A stretch of DNA of 50,617 nt from NCBI GenBank assembly GCA_030427245.1, contig JAUHXA010000053.1:1-50617 (forward strand). Reading direction: 5' to 3'. A program made the translations under genes and the position numbers. Below are positions 25,346 through 33,924 of this stretch, piece after piece. The notes beneath the pieces are model-generated. The model did no database searches. It was given only the letters and a program-made list of their open reading frames with translations, and was not told where the DNA came from. Every line of letters starts with the position of its first letter. The first letter of the stretch is position 1. Origin of the DNA: Bacteroidia bacterium (GTDB lineage: Bacteria; Bacteroidota; Bacteroidia; Chitinophagales; UBA2359).

Positions 25346-27322
25346 ATGCGACCTATCAACACCATCCTCATTGCCAACCGTGGAGAAATTGCTTCCAGAG
25401 TGATTCGCACTTGCCGCAAAATGGGCATCAAAAGTGTCGCTATATTTTCAGAGGCAGACCGCAATGCACCCTTTGTGACACAAGCAGATGTGGCAGTATT
25501 CATTGGTGAAAGCAGCCCTGCAAAATCCTACCTCAACCAAAACAAAATTATTCAAACTGCCAAAAAAACAGGGGCAGATGCCATTCACCCCGGATATGGT
25601 TTCCTCTCCGAAAATGTGAGTTTTGCGGAAAAATGTGCCGAAGAAGGCATCATTTTCATCGGACCTCATCCTGCTGCTATCGCTGCAATGGGTTCTAAGT
25701 CCGAAGCCAAAACATTGATGCAAAAACACAATGTTCCCATCGTTCCTGGCTATCAAGGCAAAGACCAAAGCCTCGAAAGATTGACCCAAGCAGCCATCAA
25801 AATCGGTTTTCCCGTTTTGCTCAAAGCCACAGCAGGAGGTGGTGGAAAAGGGATGCGAATTGTCCAACGAGAATCTGACATTGAAGGAGCAATTAATGCT
25901 GCCAAGCGAGAGGCATTGAATGCTTTTGGAGACGATGAATTGATTGTCGAAAAATACGTGGCTTCGGGACGACACATTGAATTTCAGATATTTGGCGACC
26001 AACACGGCAACGCCATTCACCTATTGGAGCGAGAATGTACGATTCAAAGACGCTACCAAAAAGTCATTGAAGAAAGTCCTTCCCCGATTATGGGTGAGGA
26101 TTTGCGGAAGCGAATGGGAGAAGCTGCAGTCAAGGCTGCAAAAGCATTAGCTTACGACAATGCAGGAACGGTCGAGTTTATTTTTGACGACACGACACAA
26201 GATTTTTATTTCTTAGAAGTCAATACCCGCCTTCAAGTAGAACATCCTGTCACCGAAGAAATTACAGGCTTGGACTTGGTGCAAATGCAAATCGAATCCG
26301 CACAGGGTTTGCCGCTTTCTATCCGTCAAGAGGAAGTCAAGGGGCGAGGCTATGCCATTGAAGTACGCCTATATGCCGAAGATGCAAGCAATGATTTTTT
26401 ACCCGTTACAGGCACAATACAACGTTTTGAAACTCCAAAAGTGGAGGGATTGCGAATCGAAACGGCTATAGAAGACGGCTCGGAAATTTCGATTTTTTAC
26501 GACCCGATGATTGCCAAGCTCATTGTGTGGGACAATAGTCGTGCGGCAGCTCACCGAAAAATGCAATACGTTTTACGGAATTTGGTGTGCATGGGCATGA
26601 CGACCAACCAAGATTTTCTGCTGCAATTGTTGGAGAACAACGATTTTCAAGCAGGGCAATACGATACGCATTTCATCCAAAACAAAATTGACCTCACTTC
26701 AACGGCTTCAAAAACCCAAACCGATTACGATTTTGCTGCAATGGCTGCTTGTGTGAGCGCATGGCTGCAAAGGGAAAAATCAAGAACTTTGTTGCGTTCT
26801 GTTCCTTCGGGTTGGCGCAACAACTTCAATGATTATCAACAAGAAACCTATTTGGTTGGTGAGGAAGAATTGAAGGTGAAATACCGCTATCAAAAGAATA
26901 CTTTTGAGTTTTTTGTGGGAGAAAATGCTTATTCCCTTCAATTGATTGAAGTAAACGAAAAAGGGCTTCGATTGGAGATTGATGGACTGCAATATGCGTT
27001 CAGCGTGGTGCAAAACGGCAATGATTTTTTTGTGCATAATGAGCAAATTGGAAACGTTCACTTAATTGAAAAAGAGCGTTTCCCTGCAAAGGAGGTGGAG
27101 AAAGTTAAGGGCGGCTATGAGGCTCCGATGCCTTCGCAAATTGTGAAGGTTTTGGTGACGGAAGGGCAGTCGGTGAAGAGTGGTGAGGGTTTGGTTGTCT
27201 TGTCTTCAATGAAAATGGAAAACACGATTGAAGCGGTGGAAGATGGTCTGGTGGAAGAGGTGTATGTGGAAGAAGGAGCGAGTGTGGAAGCTGGGTTTTT
27301 GTTGTTGAAGATTGTGGCATAA
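25346..27322 (+). CDS. Acyl-CoA carboxylase biotin carboxylase / biotin carrier subunit
   Basis: A 658-residue alpha subunit of an acetyl/propionyl/3-methylcrotonyl-CoA-type carboxylase. The biotin carboxylase part (1-450) has NRGEIASRVIRTC, HPGYGFLSEN, the ATP-grasp glycine loop KATAGGGGKGMRIV and EVNTRLQVEHPVTE. A BT-like linker follows, and the C-terminal biotinyl domain has SSMKMEN with Lys623 as the biotinylation site. It uses ATP and bicarbonate to charge biotin for transfer to an acyl-CoA by a beta subunit. No carboxyltransferase gene is in the window, so the acyl-CoA substrate cannot be named. It leads the acyl-CoA gene block. Confidence 0.9.
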   Translation: MRPINTILIANRGEIASRVIRTCRKMGIKSVAIFSEADRNAPFVTQADVAVFIGESSPAKSYLNQNKIIQTAKKTGADAIHPGYGFLSENVSFAEKCAEEGIIFIGPHPAAIAAMGSKSEAKTLMQKHNVPIVPGYQGKDQSLERLTQAAIKIGFPVLLKATAGGGGKGMRIVQRESDIEGAINAAKREALNAFGDDELIVEKYVASGRHIEFQIFGDQHGNAIHLLERECTIQRRYQKVIEESPSPIMGEDLRKRMGEAAVKAAKALAYDNAGTVEFIFDDTTQDFYFLEVNTRLQVEHPVTEEITGLDLVQMQIESAQGLPLSIRQEEVKGRGYAIEVRLYAEDASNDFLPVTGTIQRFETPKVEGLRIETAIEDGSEISIFYDPMIAKLIVWDNSRAAAHRKMQYVLRNLVCMGMTTNQDFLLQLLENNDFQAGQYDTHFIQNKIDLTSTASKTQTDYDFAAMAACVSAWLQREKSRTLLRSVPSGWRNNFNDYQQETYLVGEEELKVKYRYQKNTFEFFVGENAYSLQLIEVNEKGLRLEIDGLQYAFSVVQNGNDFFVHNEQIGNVHLIEKERFPAKEVEKVKGGYEAPMPSQIVKVLVTEGQSVKSGEGLVVLSSMKMENTIEAVEDGLVEEVYVEEGASVEAGFLLLKIVA

Positions 27323-27390
27323 TGGAACAGTGAACAGGAATTGAGGTTTCGGAGGAATTTTTCTTGTAGGATGAAGAGGGATGAAGCAGT

Positions 27391-27430
27391 GAAATTTTGC
27401 CAACAATTTCCAATTTTGGCAACAGTTGAA
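27391..27430 (+). repeat. TTGNCAAC module pair, copy 1
   Basis: Two units in tandem, TTGCCAACAATTTCCAA and TTGGCAACAGTTGAA. Each contains the odd palindrome TTGNCAA; adjacent units with complementary N also pair as a hairpin. The same two-unit sequence recurs at 29966-30005 almost exactly. Confidence 0.7.
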
Positions 27431-27490
27431 CGGAGCATCATTTCATAGAAGTTTGTCGAAACAAATCAAAATCTTAAAGGGAAATAACGA

Positions 27491-27508
27491 GATGCTTACA
27501 GCATGACA
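27491..27508 (+). repeat. 18-bp inverted repeat, left arm
   Basis: GATGCTTACAGCATGACA; its exact reverse complement lies at 28443-28460, so the pair brackets the crotonase gene. Confidence 0.6.
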
Positions 27509-27530
27509 ATTGTAAGACGTAACGAAAATC

Positions 27531-27583
27531 TTGACAACACTTGAAAAGTTTGTCAACGATTGAAGTGGGCAACATTTGAAAGA
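27531..27583 (+). repeat. TTGNCAAC module triplet, copy 2
   Basis: Three consecutive units, TTGACAACACTTGAA, TTGTCAACGATTGAA and GGGCAACATTTGAA, spaced about 19 bp, between the carboxylase and the crotonase. Shows that the unit is a direct repeat of about 19 bp. Confidence 0.65.
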
Positions 27584-27608
27584 AATGAAAAAGGAAATAT
27601 AAATAAAC

Positions 27609-28427
27609 ATGAATATATACACAAAAGAACAAACTCAAAACATTCATTCACACACTTTTGCTTTTATTGAAGTAGCAGAAGCCGACCATGTATTGACTTT
27701 GACGCTCAATCGAGCAAAGAAAAAAAATGCCTTGCATCCGCAGATGGTCAATGAAATTGCTTATGCCTTGCAGTATGCTCATTATGAGAAAAATGTGTGG
27801 GTCGTGGTAATGGCTGCAAATGGAAATGTGTTTTGTGCAGGAGCAGATTTAAAGGCGATGGCGGGTTTCGTCGAGCCGAATGATTCGACTGTTCCGAAGC
27901 CAAACAATCCGATTTTGATTGGAGAATTATTCAATAAGGTATATAAACCGACGATTGCAAAAGTGACGGGAGATGTATATGCTGGTGGCTTCTTTTTCTT
28001 GGCGGGCTGCAATGTCGTGGTGGCGCAAGATGATGTAAAGTTTGGATTGCCAGAGGTGAAACGGGGTCTGTATCCTTTTCAGGTGATGGCGGCTTTGTTG
28101 AAAGTGATGCCTGCTCGAAAGGTGGTGGATTGGTGTATTCGAGGTTATAATTTGCCTGTTGCGGAGGCAGAACGCTATGGTTTGGTCAGTCAGGTGGTGA
28201 AAGCGGAGGATGTGGATGCTGCTGTTGAAGTGGTTGTGGAGGAGTTGAAACAAAATAGTCCTACTGCGATTCGATTGGGATTGGAGGCTTATGACCATAT
28301 TCAGCCGAGTGCTGCGGAGCATAAATACCTGAATGATATGTTGCAGAAAACGATTCGGACGAAGGATGGGCAAGAGGGGTTGAGAGCTTTTCGAGAGAAA
28401 CGGAGGGCTGAATGGACAGGGGAGTAA
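27609..28427 (+). CDS. Enoyl-CoA hydratase/isomerase (crotonase) family protein
   Basis: A 272-residue crotonase. The CoA/oxyanion signature FCAGADLKAMAG and the second oxyanion loop YAGGFFFLAGCN are present. Of the two glutamates used by classical hydratases, the second is present (GLPEVKRGLYPF) but the first position is Phe (AGGFFFLA instead of GGGCELA). A hydratase mechanism is therefore doubtful; an isomerase- or other crotonase-type reaction is possible. It sits in the acyl-CoA block between the carboxylase and BKACE. Confidence 0.85.
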   Translation: MNIYTKEQTQNIHSHTFAFIEVAEADHVLTLTLNRAKKKNALHPQMVNEIAYALQYAHYEKNVWVVVMAANGNVFCAGADLKAMAGFVEPNDSTVPKPNNPILIGELFNKVYKPTIAKVTGDVYAGGFFFLAGCNVVVAQDDVKFGLPEVKRGLYPFQVMAALLKVMPARKVVDWCIRGYNLPVAEAERYGLVSQVVKAEDVDAAVEVVVEELKQNSPTAIRLGLEAYDHIQPSAAEHKYLNDMLQKTIRTKDGQEGLRAFREKRRAEWTGE

Positions 28428-28442
28428 CAACCAATCCCGCAA

Positions 28443-28460
28443 TGTCATGCTGTAAGCATC
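28443..28460 (-). repeat. 18-bp inverted repeat, right arm
   Basis: Exact reverse complement of 27491-27508, just after the crotonase stop codon. Confidence 0.6.
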
Positions 28461-28606
28461 TTGTGAGTTGCTACTACAAATTTGATGCTGTCTAATAGTC
28501 AGAGCAGTAAGTCTATTTCCCCACACATTTTTGCTTGAATGAATTTTGTAAAGGTAAGCCACAAGATTTTTTCAAAATGACACATTAATATAAAAAATCA
28601 TTCTAA

Positions 28607-29464
28607 ATGAAGAAACTCATACTTTCCGCCGCCCTCACTGGCGCAGCAACGACAAGAAAACAATGCCCCTACATTCCCTACACCCCAAAGGAATTAGGCG
28701 AAGAAGCCAAACGTGCGGCAGATGCAGGGGCGAGTATTGTGCATATACACGCACGAGAAGACAATGGAATGCCGAGTTGGAGATTGGAGGTGTTTCAAGA
28801 GATTCATGCAGAAGTACGAAAACGTTGTCCGAACGTGATAATCAACTATTCGACAGGTGCAATTGGTATCTCGAAAGAGGAAAGAATGAACCACATTCCG
28901 CACACCAAACCCGACATGGCAGCCTTCAATATGGGTTCGATGAACTATGCGATTTACTCCAAAAAAGCCAAGAAGTTTTACCTTAGCGGTGTGTTTGAAA
29001 ACTCATTTGATACCATGCAATATGTGGTCAAAGTGATGAATGAAGCGGGAACTACGCCTGAAATGGAGTGCTTCGATACAGGACATATTCGCAATGCCGA
29101 AGTATTGAGAGAAATGGGTTTGATTCCCGACAATGCTTGCTATAGTTTGGTGATGGGCGTATTGGGAGGCATTCCTGCAACGCCTGAAAACTTGATGCAC
29201 CAAATCAAACAAGTTCCTGACGGTGCGTTTTGGCAGGTGATAGCGATTAGCCGCAAACAATGGCAAATGGCGGCAATTGCTTGTACGATGAATGGGAATT
29301 TTAGAGTGGGATTGGAGGACAATTTCTATTTGCCGAATGGCGAAATGGCAAAATCGAATGGCGAATGTGTGGAATGGGGCGTGAAATTGGCGAATATGAT
29401 GGGGCGTGAAGTGGCTACGATTGAAGAAACGAGGGAAATGTTGAGGATTCCATTGAGAGATTGA
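28607..29464 (+). CDS. BKACE (beta-keto acid cleavage enzyme, DUF849)
   Basis: A 285-residue TIM-barrel enzyme of the BKACE family, whose first known member is 3-keto-5-aminohexanoate cleavage enzyme (Kce). Family members condense a beta-keto acid with acetyl-CoA and release acetoacetate plus a new acyl-CoA. Zinc ligands are visible as H46 and H48 in IVHIHARE, with the entry SAALTGAATT at the N-terminus and GLEDN near the C-terminus. Length is typical. Substrate specificity in this family depends on a few pocket residues and cannot be read here. Neighbouring acyl-CoA enzymes would handle the CoA product. Confidence 0.9.
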   Translation: MKKLILSAALTGAATTRKQCPYIPYTPKELGEEAKRAADAGASIVHIHAREDNGMPSWRLEVFQEIHAEVRKRCPNVIINYSTGAIGISKEERMNHIPHTKPDMAAFNMGSMNYAIYSKKAKKFYLSGVFENSFDTMQYVVKVMNEAGTTPEMECFDTGHIRNAEVLREMGLIPDNACYSLVMGVLGGIPATPENLMHQIKQVPDGAFWQVIAISRKQWQMAAIACTMNGNFRVGLEDNFYLPNGEMAKSNGECVEWGVKLANMMGREVATIEETREMLRIPLRD

Positions 29465-29538
29465 ACACTGATAAGCGCAGATTTTCGCAGATGATACACA
29501 GATATATTTTAGAATAGTAGAGATTATACAAAAGCCAA

Positions 29539-29964
29539 ATGGACTTCAAGCTCGAACAAGTCAAAAAAGTAGTAGAACAAATGATTCCTCTCCATAAATT
29601 TTTGGGAGTCGAAGTGTTGGAAATCGAAAAAGGATATGTCAAATTGAGGATTCCTTTTCGGGAAGAAGTATTGGGGAATTTTGTGCATCGGCATTGGCAT
29701 GGAGGAATGTTGTCGGCAATGTTGGATTCGGCAGGTGGAATGGTGGCAGGAACTTGTTTCCCTGAACTGTTCGATAGAATCTCAACGATTGACATTCGAG
29801 TGGACTATCTCCGACCTGCAAAAGACAAAGCGATTATTGCAGAAGGAAAGGCTTTGAGAGTGGGCTATCGGACGGTGGTGACGAGTATGCAAATAAGACA
29901 AGAAGGAAGTGAGGAGGTATTAACAGAAGGGCGAGGAGTCTTTAATGTAAGGCAGAAGAAGTAA
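29539..29964 (+). CDS. PaaI-type hotdog thioesterase
   Basis: A 141-residue hotdog-fold protein of the PaaI/4HBT group. The active-site motif is HRHWHGGMLSAMLDSAGG (HGG at 54-56, Asp63 in the central helix), followed by ISTIDIRVDYLRPA typical of the family. It hydrolyses an acyl-CoA to free acid and CoA, probably relieving CoA trapping in this pathway. Start ATG at 29539, 74 bp after the BKACE gene. Confidence 0.87.
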   Translation: MDFKLEQVKKVVEQMIPLHKFLGVEVLEIEKGYVKLRIPFREEVLGNFVHRHWHGGMLSAMLDSAGGMVAGTCFPELFDRISTIDIRVDYLRPAKDKAIIAEGKALRVGYRTVVTSMQIRQEGSEEVLTEGRGVFNVRQKK

Positions 29965-29965
29965 T

Positions 29966-30005
29966 GAAACTTTGCCAACAATTTCCAATTTTGGCAACAG
30001 TTGAA
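29966..30005 (+). repeat. TTGNCAAC module pair, copy 3
   Basis: Starts right at the thioesterase stop codon and repeats the copy at 27391-27430 almost exactly over 40 bases. Confidence 0.7.
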
Positions 30006-30024
30006 ATGCTGTTGCTGCTAACTG

Positions 30025-30050
30025 TTGACAAGGTTTTCAACCGTTGTCAA
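30025..30050 (-). repeat. TTGNCAAC modules, copy 4 (inverted)
   Basis: TTGACAAGGTTTTCAACC and CGTTGTCAAAG. The reverse complement ACTTTGACAACGGTTG is identical to part of the copy at 33845-33880, so this copy is inserted in the opposite orientation. Confidence 0.6.
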
Positions 30051-30075
30051 AGTTTTAAAACAAAAAACCAAACAA

Positions 30076-30885
30076 ATGTTCCAAAACGACTTATTCAAAG
30101 ACAAAATAGCCTTGGTGACAGGCGGACGTAGCGGCATTGGCTATGCAATTGCGAAAATGCTGCTGCAATTGGGCGCAAAAGTGGTGATTTGTTCTCGAAA
30201 AGAAGAAAAATTGCAGAAAGCGGCGAAGGAACTGCAAGCCTTTGGAGAATGTGACTTCAAAGCTTGTGATATTCGGCAAGAGGAAGACATCAAAGCTCTT
30301 GCAGCCTATATTAAAGAGCAGCATGGACTATTGGATATTTTGGTGAACAATGCAGGCGGACAGTTTCCGGCTTTAGCAGAATACATCAACAATAAAGGAT
30401 GGAATGCCGTGATTAACAACAATTTGAACGGCACTTTTTTTATGACCCGTCAAATGGCTACCTCTTTTTTTATTCCCCAAAAACAGGGCAATATCATCAA
30501 TATTACCGCTAATGTTTTTAGAGGATTCCCTGGTATGGCACACACTGGAGCTGCAAGGGCTGGCGTGGAAAATTTGACGAAAACGCTTGCAGTAGAATGG
30601 AGTGAGTACAATATTCGCATCAACTGCGTAGCTCCTGGCACTATCGAATCTTCGGGGCTTTCGACTTATCCCAAACCTGTGCAGGATATGTTTGAAGAAG
30701 CTCGTGAGGCTGTGCCTTTGAAGCGATTTGGAACGGTGGAAGATGTGGCGAATACGGTTTGTTTTTTGGCGAGTCCTTTGGCGAGTTACATTACAGGTAT
30801 TTGCTTGTATGTGGATGGGGCGCAACATTTGAATTCGGATATAATGGGTTTGCCGAAAGTGTTTAAGAAGATGATGGGCAAGTAG
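30076..30885 (+). CDS. PECR-like SDR (enoyl-CoA reductase family)
   Basis: A 269-residue short-chain dehydrogenase. NADP-binding TGGRSGIG (15-22) and NNAG (91-94) are intact. The catalytic region reads HTGAARAGVENLTK, so the canonical Tyr and Lys are Thr157 and Arg161. That pattern is the one I know from peroxisomal trans-2-enoyl-CoA reductase (PECR) and 2,4-dienoyl-CoA reductases, and the following WSEYNIRINCVAPG agrees. Likely reduces an enoyl- or dienoyl-CoA with NADPH. I used ATG 30076; the upstream TTG start would translate part of an intergenic repeat. Confidence 0.85.
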   Translation: MFQNDLFKDKIALVTGGRSGIGYAIAKMLLQLGAKVVICSRKEEKLQKAAKELQAFGECDFKACDIRQEEDIKALAAYIKEQHGLLDILVNNAGGQFPALAEYINNKGWNAVINNNLNGTFFMTRQMATSFFIPQKQGNIINITANVFRGFPGMAHTGAARAGVENLTKTLAVEWSEYNIRINCVAPGTIESSGLSTYPKPVQDMFEEAREAVPLKRFGTVEDVANTVCFLASPLASYITGICLYVDGAQHLNSDIMGLPKVFKKMMGK

Positions 30886-30915
30886 TGACTGGTGGATTAA
30901 TGACTGGTTATTAGC

Positions 30916-30970
30916 GTAAACTTTGCCAACACTTTAGATTCCTTCGGAACGAGTTTTGGCAACAGTTGAA
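30916..30970 (+). repeat. TTGNCAAC module pair, copy 5
   Basis: TTTGCCAACACTTTAGA and TTTGGCAACAGTTGAA separated by an extra small hairpin (TTCCTTCGGAA). Shares both ends with the copies at 27391 and 29966. Confidence 0.65.
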
Positions 30971-31044
30971 GTGGAGAACGAAGTCGTTCTAATGTCGCCG
31001 AATCTTTCAGATGTCAGCGAATTATCACTCAATTTTTAAAAATC

Positions 31045-31352
31045 AGTTTAATTGCACCATTTTGGGATTGAAACACACTATTAGACAACAAAATTTAAGT
31101 TATCCCTGAAATGAATACTCTTACTTGTACCATTTTGGGATTGAAACTTTATTTGATTTTGGAAAATCAAATATCTACTTATGTTAAAATTTTACTTTAA
31201 TAGTACCATGTTGGAATTGAGACTTAAATAACAACATTTAGGTTATTCCTGAAATGGAATAACCTTGCCATAGCGTGAAGTAAAACTCATGGTTTCCTTT
31301 GTGTTATGGCAGTTGTTTCCCTCTTATAATTGTACCATGTTGGGATTGAAAC
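31045..31352 (+). repeat. Four degenerate CRISPR-repeat-like units, no cas genes
   Basis: Units of about 30 bases end at 31074, 31147, 31223 and 31352 with the core CCATNTTGGGATTGAAAC, the kind of 3' end found in type I-B/III CRISPR repeats. Start-to-start distances are 73, 76 and 129. The third unit has two changes (GGAATTGAGAC). The spacer-like segments after units 1 and 3 resemble each other (AAGTTATCCCTGAAATG / AGGTTATTCCTGAAATG), which true spacers should not, so part of the block is a ~149-bp duplication. No cas gene is in the window. This block fills most of the 604-bp gap 30886-31489. Confidence 0.55.
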
Positions 31353-31489
31353 TCAATAAAATTGAAGAAGAATAATTTTTTAGATAAAAAGCAGAAGTAA
31401 ACAGCGAAAAACTCGCCAATCTTAGATGCCGAAACAATCGGTACACCCGATAGGGTTTGGCGACGTTTAAAGCGGCAAAATACCAAAAC

Positions 31490-32722
31490 ATGAACAACAC
31501 AAAATACCAACTCCCCCGAAAAATTTACGCTTCCGAAGAACACCAAATGCTTCGGGAAACGATAGAGGCGTACTACAAACAAGATGTAGAACCCTATCGA
31601 GAAAAATGGGAAAAGCAGGGATATTGCGACAAAAAAGCGTGGTTGAAGGCAGGAGAATTGGGTTTGTTGGGATTGACGCTTGACCCTGAATATGGAGGTT
31701 CGGGATTGGATTTTTCATTTTCGGCATTGAACATTGAGTTGTTGTCGGAATTGGGAATGGTCAGTCCTGCCATTTCGATGCATGCCGATATTGTGATTCC
31801 CTACGTTGAAAAATACGGTAGTAAACAATTGAAGGAGAAATATTTGCCCAAAATGGCTTCGGGTGAAATCGTGGGTTCTTTGGCAATGACCGAACCGAGT
31901 ACAGGTAGCGACCTTCAAGCGATTCGCACAACGGCTGTGGACAAAGGCGACCACTATCTCCTCAATGGCAGCAAAACTTTCATCACGATTGGTTACAGTT
32001 CGGAGACAACGATTGTAGCCTGCAAAACCAATCCAAGAACACCACAAGAGGGCATCAGTTTGATTTTGGTGGACGCTGGAACAGAGGGCTTTAGCAAGGG
32101 ACAACCGTTTGAAAAGTTGGGATTGAAGGCGAGCGATACTTGTGAGTTGTTTTTCGAGAATGTGAAAGTGCCAAAAGAGAATTTACTGGGTGAAGAGGGT
32201 AAGGGTTTTATTTATTTGATGCAGGAATTGCCGAGGGAACGGCTGACGGTGGCATTGCAGTCTATTGGTGCGGTGCGAGGTGCATTGAAGGAAACGGTGG
32301 CTTACACACAGGAACGAACGGCTTTCAAACAACCGATTTGCGCTTTTCAGAATACACAGTTTAAGTTGGCAGAAGTGGCGACGCAATTGGAAATTCATAC
32401 GGCTTTTGTGGATAGGTGTAGTGAGCTGTTGAGCGAACACAAATTGACTCCTGAATTGGCTTCAATGGCGAAATATTCGGCTTCGGATATGCAAAACAAA
32501 ATGATTGACGAATGTTTGCAACTCTTTGGAGGTTATGGTTATATGTGGGAATATCCGATTGCGAGGTATTGGGCAGACGCAAGGGTTTCGAGGATTTATG
32601 CAGGTACGAATGAAATTATGAAACTGATGATTGCAAGGTCGATTTTTTCTGATTATTTCCGAGAAATGAAGGCGATGATGAAGGCAAGAAAAGCCAAGAA
32701 AATGGCTGCAATGAAGGGGTAA
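31490..32722 (+). CDS. Acyl-CoA dehydrogenase
   Basis: A 410-residue FAD-dependent acyl-CoA dehydrogenase, starting at ATG 31490. FAD/substrate signatures are present: LAMTEPSTGSDLQAIRT, GSKTFITIG, and C-terminal LFGGYGYMWEYPIARYWADAR. The position used as base in MCAD (YEGT) is YAGT here, while Glu250 in ELPRERL lies where long-chain and isovaleryl-CoA dehydrogenases keep their catalytic Glu. So it is active-type and belongs to the LCAD/IVD style. It introduces the alpha-beta double bond and passes electrons to ETF. The last residues are Lys/Met/Ala rich (MKARKAKKMAAMKG). Confidence 0.92.
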   Translation: MNNTKYQLPRKIYASEEHQMLRETIEAYYKQDVEPYREKWEKQGYCDKKAWLKAGELGLLGLTLDPEYGGSGLDFSFSALNIELLSELGMVSPAISMHADIVIPYVEKYGSKQLKEKYLPKMASGEIVGSLAMTEPSTGSDLQAIRTTAVDKGDHYLLNGSKTFITIGYSSETTIVACKTNPRTPQEGISLILVDAGTEGFSKGQPFEKLGLKASDTCELFFENVKVPKENLLGEEGKGFIYLMQELPRERLTVALQSIGAVRGALKETVAYTQERTAFKQPICAFQNTQFKLAEVATQLEIHTAFVDRCSELLSEHKLTPELASMAKYSASDMQNKMIDECLQLFGGYGYMWEYPIARYWADARVSRIYAGTNEIMKLMIARSIFSDYFREMKAMMKARKAKKMAAMKG

Positions 32723-32736
32723 ACATGCCTCCTTTG

Positions 32737-32839
32737 CCTTCTTGTATTGACGTAAGTTCTTTTGCCTGTTCTTTTTCCCCGATTACATCGGGATTTCGCT
32801 TGCGCTCAACTTGATGAAAAGAACCAAAAATCAAGAAGG
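32737..32839. repeat. Fold-back intergenic repeat
   Basis: Outer arms CCTTCTTG (32737-32744) / CAAGAAGG (32832-32839), inner arms TTCTTTT (32757-32763) / AAAAGAA (32817-32823), and a central CCCGAT/ATCGGG hairpin. The text resembles a repeat that I have seen between Bacteroidota genes (AAAAGAACCAAAAATCAAG). Confidence 0.5.
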
Positions 32840-32987
32840 GGCAGCTTCTACACGTTTCTCTAAATATAGATTTTCCAAGAACTTACCAAAATTCACAAGG
32901 CGTGAGTTGAAGGAATTGGGCAATACAAAAGCTCCTATAGAGCGATATATTTTAACATCATGGCGATAGCCCTATGAACACTAAACA

Positions 32988-33749
32988 ATGCTAAACACGA
33001 TACAAAAAGAAGGTTATCAAATAGTTGAATTGAATCGAGGCAAAGGAAATCCTATCAACAACGATATGGTTTCTGCAATTCGAGCCAAATTGAAGGAAGT
33101 GGCGATGGATGATACAACTCGTGCGATTATTTGGCGAGGCAATACCGATGGTTTTTTCAGCGTAGGTCTGGATTTGAAGGAGTTGTATTATTTCGATGAA
33201 CTTCAAATGGCAGATTTTTGGCGAAATTGGGAGGCGATGGTTTTTGAGTTAGCGGCTTTTCCAAAGCCAATGGTGGCGGCGGTCAATGGTTACAGTCCTG
33301 CGGGTGGCTGTGTATTGGCGATTACTTGCGACTATCGAATGATGGCGGCAAGCGATAAGTTTGTGATTGGACTGAATGAAATTGGCGTAGGCATCACGAT
33401 TCCCGATTACATCTTTGAGTTGTATGCGTTTTGGATTGGGAGTCGAAAGGCCTATCAAAATCTAATGACGGCTAAGTTGATGACTGTTGCAGAAGCTTAT
33501 GATTGTCATTTGGTGGATGAAGTGCATGAAATGGCGGACTTGTTGCTGAGTGCAGAAAAGTATGTGCAAGGTTTGTTGAGGCTGCCTTATAAGGTGGTTT
33601 TGGATTCTAAAAAGGTGATGCGGCGAAGTTTATTAGAGCGAATCAATAATGCACCAAAAGCAAGTGTTCAGGCGAAATTGGAGGCTTGGTTTCATCCTGA
33701 TGCGAGAGCAATGATGGGGGCGGTGGTGAAGAAGTTGGAGAGAGGGTGA
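32988..33749 (+). CDS. Delta3-Delta2-enoyl-CoA isomerase-like crotonase
   Basis: A 253-residue crotonase. NGYSPAGGCVLAITCDYR and IGLNEIGVGI closely follow the mitochondrial Delta3,Delta2-enoyl-CoA isomerase (ECI1) pattern (PAGGC-A-TCDYR ... IGLNE), with a single catalytic Glu in GLNE and no Glu in the GGC loop. It would move a 3-cis/trans double bond to position 2 so that unsaturated acyl chains can continue through beta-oxidation. Consistent with the neighbouring PECR-like reductase and acyl-CoA dehydrogenases. Confidence 0.85.
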   Translation: MLNTIQKEGYQIVELNRGKGNPINNDMVSAIRAKLKEVAMDDTTRAIIWRGNTDGFFSVGLDLKELYYFDELQMADFWRNWEAMVFELAAFPKPMVAAVNGYSPAGGCVLAITCDYRMMAASDKFVIGLNEIGVGITIPDYIFELYAFWIGSRKAYQNLMTAKLMTVAEAYDCHLVDEVHEMADLLLSAEKYVQGLLRLPYKVVLDSKKVMRRSLLERINNAPKASVQAKLEAWFHPDARAMMGAVVKKLERG

Positions 33750-33844
33750 TGAGCACGGAGCACAGAGGTTTTTGACTCAATTTGGTTTTGGAAATTGAAC
33801 GGAGAGATGGGGAGGTGGAGAGCTTTTTTTTTGAAGTAGTGGAT

Positions 33845-33880
33845 ACCTTGTCAACAGTCGCAGACTTTGACAACGGTTGG
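33845..33880 (+). repeat. TTGNCAAC modules, copy 6
   Basis: TTGTCAACAGTCGCAG followed by TTTGACAACGGTTGGAA, 45 bp before the last acyl-CoA dehydrogenase. The second unit is the exact complement of that at 30036-30050. Confidence 0.65.
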
Positions 33881-33924
33881 AACGGAACAAACACAAAAAC
33901 ATAAACACAAATAAAACAAACATA

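Noticed and set aside
31045-31352. A functional CRISPR array
   Set aside because: Units are only ~30 bp and variable, intervals differ (73, 76, 129), two spacer-like segments are similar to each other, and no cas gene is present. Reported as a degenerate repeat instead.
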